This document shows positions 40,584 to 46,176 of a stretch of 46,176 nucleotides of DNA, one piece after another. Position 1 is the first letter of the stretch. The number at the start of each line of letters is the position of its first letter. The position numbers and the translations under genes are program-made. Under the pieces are notes generated by a model, which was not told the origin of the DNA, did not search any database, and saw nothing but the letters and a program-made list of their open reading frames with translations. Source of the stretch: Deltaproteobacteria bacterium (lineage in GTDB: Bacteria; Myxococcota_A; UBA9042); contig JACKFC010000034.1 in the NCBI GenBank assembly GCA_020632665.1, positions 1 through 46,176 on the forward strand. The letters are read 5' to 3'.

Positions 40584-41336
40584 ATGAACTCCCCGACGCC
40601 GCCTCCCGTCCAGCGGCAACCGGACGACACCACCTGTGGACCGACCTGCCTGCAGGCCGTCTACGCGCATTGGGCGCTGCACCGTGGGGACGAAGCGCCC
40701 TCGTTGGACGAGGTCATCGCCACGGTCCACGCCCTGCCACAGGGCGGCACCTTGGCGGTCCACCTCGGCAACGACGCGCTGCAGCGCGGCTATCGCGCGA
40801 CGATCTTCACGTACAATCTGCAGCTCTTCGACCCGACCTGGTTCGAGCCGGGCGTCGACCTGCGGGCGAAGCTGCGTGCCCAACGCGCCGCCAAGGACGA
40901 CGAGAAGCTCGCCGCCGCGACCGATGCGTACCTGCGCTTTCTCGCCGGTGGCGGTGAGATCCGCTGCGAAGACCTGGACCCTGCGCTCCTGCACCGGCTG
41001 CTCGACAACGGCGCGCCGATCCTCACCGGCCTCTCCGCGACCTGGCTCTATCGCTGCGCCCGCGAGCGCGGCGAGCACGTCGTGGTTCACGACGACGTCG
41101 CCGGCCAGAGCGCAGGGCATTTCGTCGTCCTCTACGGCGTCGACGCCGACCGCGCCGAGGTCCTCGTCGCCGATCCGCTGCACGACAACCCCGGCTGGGG
41201 CTCGGGCCGCTACGTTGCGCCGCTGCACCGCGTGATCCCGGCGATCCTGCTGGGCGTGGTGACCTACGACGCCAACCTCCTCGTCATCGAGCCCGCCGAC
41301 GCCGCTGCCGCGTCGCCACCCCGAGCACCCTCATGA
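40584..41336 (+). CDS. C39-like cysteine peptidase-fold protein
   Basis: 250 residues without signal peptide or membrane segment. DDTTCGPTCLQAVYAHW gives the Cys18 nucleophile and the GPTC/LQ context of C39-type papain-like folds; the partners appear as His179 (SAGHFVVLYGVD) and Asp197 (VADPLHDN). Unlike C39 bacteriocin exporters it is not fused to an ABC transporter, so it is a soluble cytoplasmic protease, deamidase or acyltransferase. The stop overlaps the RimK-like start (ATGA). Context with two amide ligases suggests it trims or modifies the ligase product or a protein tag. Fold confident, activity inferred. Confidence 0.78.
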   Translation: MNSPTPPPVQRQPDDTTCGPTCLQAVYAHWALHRGDEAPSLDEVIATVHALPQGGTLAVHLGNDALQRGYRATIFTYNLQLFDPTWFEPGVDLRAKLRAQRAAKDDEKLAAATDAYLRFLAGGGEIRCEDLDPALLHRLLDNGAPILTGLSATWLYRCARERGEHVVVHDDVAGQSAGHFVVLYGVDADRAEVLVADPLHDNPGWGSGRYVAPLHRVIPAILLGVVTYDANLLVIEPADAAAASPPRAPS

Positions 41337-42805
41337 CCACCCTCGTCGTCGTCGAAAACCCCTCGCGCTGGCCGCTGCAGATGCCGGACGTCGAGGTCGT
41401 CTCGGCGCGGGACTATCTGAGTCGCCCGCCTCGCTCGGATGGCCGCCGCACGCGGGTCTTCAACCTTTGCCGCAGCTACCGCTACCAGACGCTGGGCTAC
41501 TATGTCTCGCTGCTGGCGACAGCGCGTGGCCACCGGGTCCTGCCGTCGGTCTCGACCCTGCAGGACCTGCGCTCCGCGGCGATGATCCGGGTCGTCTCGG
41601 AGCAACTCGACAGCTTGATGCAGCGCAGCCTCGCGCCGCTCCGGGCCGAGGAGTTCGAGCTCTCGGTCTATTTCGGCCGCAACGTCGCCAAGCGCCACGA
41701 CCGGTTGGCCAAGGCGCTGTTCAACGCGATGCCGGCGCCGCTGCTGCGAGCGAGCTTTCGACGCGAAGCCGGCAGCTGGCGGCTGGAGACGATCCGCGCG
41801 ATCCCGGTCGCGGAGGTCCCTGACGGCCATCACGAATTCGTCATCGAGCAGGCGCGTGCCTGGCTGGCGCGCGGTCGCGAGAAGGCGACGCCACGTCGCC
41901 ACCGCTACGACCTCGCGATCCTGCTCGATCCGAGTGAAGACGAGCCCCCCAGCAACGAGCGCGCAATCCGCGCCTTCGAGCGCGCCGCCGCCGAGGTCGG
42001 CATCCGCGTCGATCGGATCGGCTTCGAAGACGTCGGCCGCGTCGCCGAATACGACGCGCTCTTCGTCCGCGCCACGACCTCGGTCGACCACCCGACCTAC
42101 CGCATCGCCCGCCGCGCCGCGGCCGAGGGCCTGGTCGTCATCGACGATCCGGAGTCGATCGTCCGCGCCTCGTCGAAGATCTTCCTCGCCGAAGCCTTCG
42201 CTCGTGCCGGTGTGCCGGCGCCGAAGAGCGTGGTGTTCGGCCGCCGCGACGAACTCGCCGGCGCCGTGGAGCAGATCGGCCTGCCCTGCGTGGTGAAGGA
42301 GCCGGACAGCTCGTTCTCCCGCGGTGTGCACAAGGCGAAAGACCTGCAGGTGCTGGAGAAGCTGGTCCGCGCCACGCTCGAACGGAGTGAGCTCGTGCTG
42401 CTGCAGCAGTTCACCCCGTCCGCCTTCGACTGGCGGGTCGGCGTGCTCGACGGCGAGCCGCTCTATGCCGCGCGCTACCAGATGTCGCCGGGCCATTGGC
42501 AGGTCGTGCGCACCCTCTCGGACGGCACCCGGCGCTCCGGGCGCGTCGACTGCATCGACCTGCCCGAGGTGCCCGAGGCGGTGAAGGATGCCGCGGTCCG
42601 CGCCGCCGCCGTCATCGGCGATGGGCTCTACGGCGTCGACCTGAAACAGCTCGAAGACGGTTCGGTCGTCGTCATCGAGGTCAACGACAACCCGAGCATC
42701 GACGCCGGCTACGAGGACCGCCTGCTCAAGGCCAGCCTCTACCGGTCGATCATGGGGAGCTTCCGGCGACGCCTGGATCGGGCGCGCCAGCACGAGGCAG
42801 GATGA
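41333..42805 (+). CDS. RimK-like ATP-grasp ligase with N-terminal RLAN-type domain
   Basis: 490 residues. An N-terminal domain of about 165 residues (FNLCRSYRYQTLGYYVSLLA, then a basic helical part) fits the domain described in front of RimK-like ATP-grasps (RLAN). The ATP-grasp part has a pre-grasp block, PCVVKEPDSSFSRGVHKAKD for ATP binding and VIEVNDNPSID (Glu449, Asn451) for Mg. RimK enzymes join glutamate or similar amino acids to a carboxylate with ATP hydrolysis. ATGA overlaps couple it to the C39-like gene before and the GCS2 gene after. The substrate is unknown but is likely shared with GCS2. Confidence 0.88.
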   Translation: MTTLVVVENPSRWPLQMPDVEVVSARDYLSRPPRSDGRRTRVFNLCRSYRYQTLGYYVSLLATARGHRVLPSVSTLQDLRSAAMIRVVSEQLDSLMQRSLAPLRAEEFELSVYFGRNVAKRHDRLAKALFNAMPAPLLRASFRREAGSWRLETIRAIPVAEVPDGHHEFVIEQARAWLARGREKATPRRHRYDLAILLDPSEDEPPSNERAIRAFERAAAEVGIRVDRIGFEDVGRVAEYDALFVRATTSVDHPTYRIARRAAAEGLVVIDDPESIVRASSKIFLAEAFARAGVPAPKSVVFGRRDELAGAVEQIGLPCVVKEPDSSFSRGVHKAKDLQVLEKLVRATLERSELVLLQQFTPSAFDWRVGVLDGEPLYAARYQMSPGHWQVVRTLSDGTRRSGRVDCIDLPEVPEAVKDAAVRAAAVIGDGLYGVDLKQLEDGSVVVIEVNDNPSIDAGYEDRLLKASLYRSIMGSFRRRLDRARQHEAG

Positions 42806-44043
42806 GCGAGCCACTGCACCTCTTCGCCGCGACCGGCGTCGAGCTCGAATACATGATCGTCGACGCCGAGACGCTCGACGTGCTGCCGATCTGCGATCGC
42901 GTCCTCGGCGCGGTCGGTGACGGCTGGGAGCGGGAGGTCGACCGCGGCGTCACGGCGTGGAGCAACGAGCTGGCGCTGCACGTCATCGAGACCAAGTGCA
43001 ACGGCCCGGTTGCCAGCTTGCACGGGCTGCCGAGCGCGTTCGCCGAAGACGTCCGGGCGATCAACGGCCTGCTGCAGCCGCACGGCGCGATGTTGCTGCC
43101 GAGCGCGATGCACCCGTGGATGGATCCGGCCCGCGAAACCCGGCTCTGGCCACACGAAGACGACGTGATCTACCGCACCTTCGACCGCATCTTCGGCTGC
43201 AGCGGGCACGGCTGGTCGAACCTGCAGTCGGTGCACATCAACCTGCCCTTCTGCGGCGACGCGGAATTCGCCGCGTTGCACGACGCGATCCGCGTGATCC
43301 TGCCGATCCTACCGGCGCTCTCGGCCAGCTCGCCGGTGGTCGAAGGCCGGCTCACCGGCCGGCTCGACAACCGGCTCGGCTTCTACCGCACCAACGCCGC
43401 CAAGGTGCCGTCGGTCAGCGGCCGCGTGGTGCCGGAGCGCTACGCCGACCGCGCCGCCTACGAGGCGATGCTGCTCGGGATCCGTGACGATCTCGCGCCC
43501 CATGATCCCGACGGCGTGCTGGAGAAGGAGTGGGTCAACGCGCGCGGCGCGATCGCGCGCTTCGACCGCATGGCGATCGAGATCCGCGTGCTCGACATCG
43601 CCGAGTGCCCGACCGCCGATCTCGCCGTCGTCGCCGCGATCCGCGCGGTCTTGCAGGCCCTGGTGGCCGGCAGCCTCGGCGATCTCGGCGCGGTCGGGCG
43701 CTGCTCGACCGAGGCCTTGGCGACCACGCTGCAGCGGGTCGAGCACCACGGCGAGCGTGCGACGATCGACGATCCCGCGCTCTGCGCGACGCTGGGCGTG
43801 CCGGTCGGCCGCTCGGCGCAGGCCGTTTGGCAACAGCTGGTGGCGGCCACCGCCGACGCCCACGCCGCGATGCCCTGGCGCGCCGCGCTGGACACGATCC
43901 TCGATCGCGGCCCGCTCGCGCGTCGCGTCGTCCAGGCCCTGCCACAGCCCTCCGAGGACGGCGTGGTGCCGCGTGAGGCGCTGCGCGAAGTCTGGCGCAC
44001 GCTCGCCGCGCACTTGGCGGAAGATCGCGTCTTTACGGACTGA
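42802..44043 (+). CDS. GCS2-type carboxylate-amine ligase (glutamate-cysteine ligase family)
   Basis: 413 residues. The N-terminal GVELEYMIVD carries the GxExE metal/ATP signature, followed by NELALHVIETK, LPSAMHPWMD, QSVHINLPF and AIEIRVLDIAECPTADL. It belongs to the glutamine-synthetase-fold GCS2 group that makes gamma-glutamyl or related amide bonds. Paralogues outside glutathione synthesis are common and their substrates unknown. It is coupled to the RimK-like gene (ATGA). Together the two could act in sequence, one making the first amide, the other extending it. No glutathione synthetase is in the window. Confidence 0.88.
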   Translation: MSEPLHLFAATGVELEYMIVDAETLDVLPICDRVLGAVGDGWEREVDRGVTAWSNELALHVIETKCNGPVASLHGLPSAFAEDVRAINGLLQPHGAMLLPSAMHPWMDPARETRLWPHEDDVIYRTFDRIFGCSGHGWSNLQSVHINLPFCGDAEFAALHDAIRVILPILPALSASSPVVEGRLTGRLDNRLGFYRTNAAKVPSVSGRVVPERYADRAAYEAMLLGIRDDLAPHDPDGVLEKEWVNARGAIARFDRMAIEIRVLDIAECPTADLAVVAAIRAVLQALVAGSLGDLGAVGRCSTEALATTLQRVEHHGERATIDDPALCATLGVPVGRSAQAVWQQLVAATADAHAAMPWRAALDTILDRGPLARRVVQALPQPSEDGVVPREALREVWRTLAAHLAEDRVFTD

Positions 44044-44050
44044 TTGCATG

Positions 44051-44070
44051 CCGGGGTGCGCAGGCCCCGG
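44051..44070 (+). terminator. Hairpin after the amide-ligase operon
   Basis: CCGGGG (44051-44056) and CCCCGG (44065-44070) form a 6-bp perfect stem with an 8-base loop, 8 bases after the GCS2 stop. There is only a weak pyrimidine run after it (TCTCC), so termination may need Rho. It is the only hairpin just downstream of an operon end that I find in the window. Confidence 0.35.
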
Positions 44071-44175
44071 TCTCCGTAGCGGGTCCTCGTCCACCTTGCG
44101 GCGCCCCAGGGCAGTCGCTACCGTCCGCGCCCTTCCCCAGCCGGGGATCCATCCATCGCCATGCCGGAGGCTCGC

Positions 44176-46176
44176 GTGCGCCAACTGCGAAGCATCATCT
44201 CGCTCACTCTCCTCACTCTTGTCGCCGCGTGCTCCGGCGAGACCGGCAACACCGGCAACAACACCGGCGGCTTCGGCTTCGACGTCGCGGGTGATGTCGC
44301 GGTGCTCGACGTTGGCGGCAACGACACCGGCGCCGGAGCAGATACGACCACCGGTGGCGACGCGACGGCGACCGACACCGGCGGAGAGGATACGGCCGGG
44401 GCGGACACGGCTGGCACGGATGTGGCGGGCGACGGCGGTGTGAGCACCGACGCCGCGGACGACAGCACGACGGGCGCCTGCCCGGGCAGCGCCGGCTGCG
44501 ATTGCAAGGACAACGGCGCCTGCGACTCGGGCATCTGCATCGACAACGCGAACAGCGCCAACGCGAGCGGCAAGGAGTGCGCCCAGACCTGCGTCGACAG
44601 CTGCGAGACGGGCTACAAATGCGCAACGACCAGCATCGGCGGCGAACCGGTCGCGATCTGCGTCCCGGCCAAGGGCAACCTCTGCCACCCCTGCAGCGCC
44701 AGCAAGGACTGCGAGGCCGTCGGCCAGACCGACGCCGCCTGCATCGACCAGGGCGGCCTCGGCTCGTTCTGCGGCATCGGCTGCGCGACCGACGCGGACT
44801 GCCCCGAGACCTACGCCTGCGCCGACACCAAGAGCACCGAGGGCGCGACCAGCAAGCAATGCGTGAAGAAGCCCGAGGCCGGCAGCAGCGATGGCTTCGG
44901 CGTCTGCGATTGCTCGGCGCTCGCGAGCAAGAAGAAGCTCGAGACGGCGTGCACCGTCCCCGCCCTCGACGAGCAGGGCAATACCGTCGGCACCTGCGTC
45001 GGCGTGCGGACCTGCACCGAGAACGGCCTCTCGAAGTGCACCTCGCCCGAGGTCGGCAAGGAGGCCTGCGACGGCATCGACAACGATTGTGACGGCAAGA
45101 CCGACAACGACGCTTGCGACGACGGCAACCCCTGCACCATCGACGCCTGCGATCCCTTCGCCAAGGCCTGCAAAACCGCCCCGGTCACCGACGGCCTCGA
45201 CTGCGACGCCGACGGCAACGCCTGCACCAGCGGTGACCAATGCCTCGGCGGCGGCTGCATCGCCGGCAGCAAGCTCGACTGCGACGACAAGAACCCGTGC
45301 ACCGAAGATAGCTGTGACCCGGCCAAGGGCTGCGTGCAGACGCCCCTCGACGCGGTCGCCTGTGACGACGACAACCCTTGCTCGATCGGCGACGTCTGCA
45401 AGGAGGGCTCCTGCGCCCCGGGCACCCCGAAGATCTGCGAGTCGGGCGACGAGTGCATCATCGCCAAGTGCTCGCTGACCGAGGACGGCAAGTGCAAATA
45501 CAGCAACGCCCTCGAGGGTCTGCCCTGCGACGACGGCAACGCCTGCACCGAGAAGGACGGCTGCAAGGACGGATCCTGCACTGCGGGCGCCGTGGCCAAC
45601 TGCGACGACGGCAACCCCTGCACCAGCAACAACTGCGACGGCAAGAAGGGCTGCACCGCGGAGAACAACAACAAGCCGTGCGACGCCGACGGCAACGCCT
45701 GCACCGTCGGTGACGCCTGCGTCGGCGGCACCTGCACCGCCGGCTCGGCCACCGGCTGCGACGACGGCAACCCCTGCACCGTCGACAGCTGCGACGCCAA
45801 GAGCGGCAAGTGCGCCTACGAAGGCAGCTCGACCGCGCCGTGCAACGACGACGACGTCTGCACCGAGAACGACGCCTGTGCGGCGGGCAAATGCTCGGGC
45901 AGCAAGAAGAACTGCGACGACGGCAACGCCTGCACCAACGACCTCTGCGATCCGAAGCAGGGCTGCACCAGCGTCAGCCAATCCGCCGGCTGCGACGACG
46001 GCGACGCCTGCACCGAGAACGACGCCTGCTCCGGCAACCTCTGCAAGGGCAGCGACAAGAACTGCGACGACAACGACCCCTGCACCACCGATACCTGCGA
46101 CCCGAAGTCGGGCTGCAAGCACGCCACCGCGGCCGACCAGGCGCTCTGTGGCGTCGGCAAGTGGTGCATGAAGGGC
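44176..46176 (+). CDS. Large Cys-rich lipoprotein, 3' partial
   Basis: The frame is open to the window edge (667 residues visible). The GTG at 44176 is preferred because GGAGG lies 5 bases upstream; an in-frame ATG at 44161 is the alternative. A signal peptide ends in lipobox LTLVAAC, followed by a Thr/Asp/Gly/Ala linker, header CPGSAGCDCKDNGACD, a module starting CHPCSASKDC, a MopE-like motif CDGIDNDCDGKTDNDAC and at least twelve CDDGNxCT units. The part before the repeats matches block by block the NHL lipoprotein at 11.8-15.3 kb, so the two are paralogues. The C-terminal domain lies outside the window. It starts about 130 bases after the amide-ligase operon. Confidence 0.88.
   Translation, partial: MRQLRSIISLTLLTLVAACSGETGNTGNNTGGFGFDVAGDVAVLDVGGNDTGAGADTTTGGDATATDTGGEDTAGADTAGTDVAGDGGVSTDAADDSTTGACPGSAGCDCKDNGACDSGICIDNANSANASGKECAQTCVDSCETGYKCATTSIGGEPVAICVPAKGNLCHPCSASKDCEAVGQTDAACIDQGGLGSFCGIGCATDADCPETYACADTKSTEGATSKQCVKKPEAGSSDGFGVCDCSALASKKKLETACTVPALDEQGNTVGTCVGVRTCTENGLSKCTSPEVGKEACDGIDNDCDGKTDNDACDDGNPCTIDACDPFAKACKTAPVTDGLDCDADGNACTSGDQCLGGGCIAGSKLDCDDKNPCTEDSCDPAKGCVQTPLDAVACDDDNPCSIGDVCKEGSCAPGTPKICESGDECIIAKCSLTEDGKCKYSNALEGLPCDDGNACTEKDGCKDGSCTAGAVANCDDGNPCTSNNCDGKKGCTAENNNKPCDADGNACTVGDACVGGTCTAGSATGCDDGNPCTVDSCDAKSGKCAYEGSSTAPCNDDDVCTENDACAAGKCSGSKKNCDDGNACTNDLCDPKQGCTSVSQSAGCDDGDACTENDACSGNLCKGSDKNCDDNDPCTTDTCDPKSGCKHATAADQALCGVGKWCMKG
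45110..46176 (+). repeat. Array of Cys-rich CDDGNxCT units, continuing beyond the window
   Basis: At least twelve imperfect units lie in the truncated lipoprotein, with the same alternation of CDDGNPCTxDxC and CDDGNACTExDxC forms as in the two other arrays. The array is cut by the window edge. Confidence 0.85.

Noticed and set aside
44044..44175. Small precursor-peptide gene after GCS2 as substrate of the ligases
   Set aside because: I read all plus-strand frames between GCS2 and the next lipoprotein: no short frame with a ribosome site and leader-like composition is present.
43309..46122. A 937-codon open frame on the minus strand
   Set aside because: It mirrors the GCS2 gene and the Cys-rich repeat array. 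The Val/Ala/Gly repeats are reverse-complement shadows of CDDGNACT codons.

Overview
The window reads as a very GC-rich, tightly packed bacterial chromosome segment, almost certainly from a Myxococcota or Bradymonadales-like 'deltaproteobacterial' lineage. The grounds are strong G/C bias at third codon positions, many lipoproteins with Asp/Ala/Thr/Gly-rich linkers, MopE-type CDGxDNDCDG motifs, long Cys-rich CDDGNACT repeats, CARDB, NHL and Kelch surface modules, and a eukaryote-like kynurenine branch. I see no tRNA, rRNA, CRISPR array, insertion sequence, phage gene or transcription factor gene. No gap between genes exceeds about 200 bases.

Left third (1-18 kb): a truncated C45/AAT-family acyltransferase coupled to a HAD hydrolase; a minus-strand pair of exported proteins; a CofD/YvcK-like protein followed by a membrane-anchored FMN glutamate-synthase-family protein; a minus-strand PKD/propeller/di-haem cytochrome lipoprotein coupled to a DUF218 protein; a long-chain acyl-CoA synthetase; then a minus-strand pair made of a PHP-domain lipoprotein and a large Cys-rich NHL lipoprotein.

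Middle (18-34 kb): a seven-gene plus-strand run of cupin, hom, thrB, Kelch lipoprotein, Gly/Ser lipoprotein, kmo and thrC. Most junctions overlap or are a few bases apart. It holds the whole homoserine-to-threonine route with kynurenine 3-monooxygenase embedded in it. Kynureninase (kynU) lies about 5 kb downstream on the minus strand behind a DUF4399 lipoprotein. An Omp85-like outer-membrane protein, a GT39-like membrane protein and an AceE/transketolase-like enzyme fill the rest.

Right third (34-46 kb): a 1900-residue lipoprotein (Cys-rich repeats plus nine CARDB-like domains), immediately followed by a compact four-gene cluster: N-formylglutamate amidohydrolase-like, C39-type Cys peptidase-like, RimK-like ATP-grasp ligase and GCS2-type carboxylate-amine ligase. 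The last three are translationally coupled. Two amide-bond-forming enzymes plus two amide-cleaving ones suggest synthesis or processing of a glutamyl-type small peptide or peptide tag. This is the best candidate for an uncharacterised system here. The amidohydrolase has no ATG/GTG/TTG start covering its conserved N-terminus, and its frame begins directly after the TAG of the lipoprotein. The window ends inside a third large Cys-rich lipoprotein that is a paralogue, in its N-terminal part, of the NHL lipoprotein at 11.8-15.3 kb.
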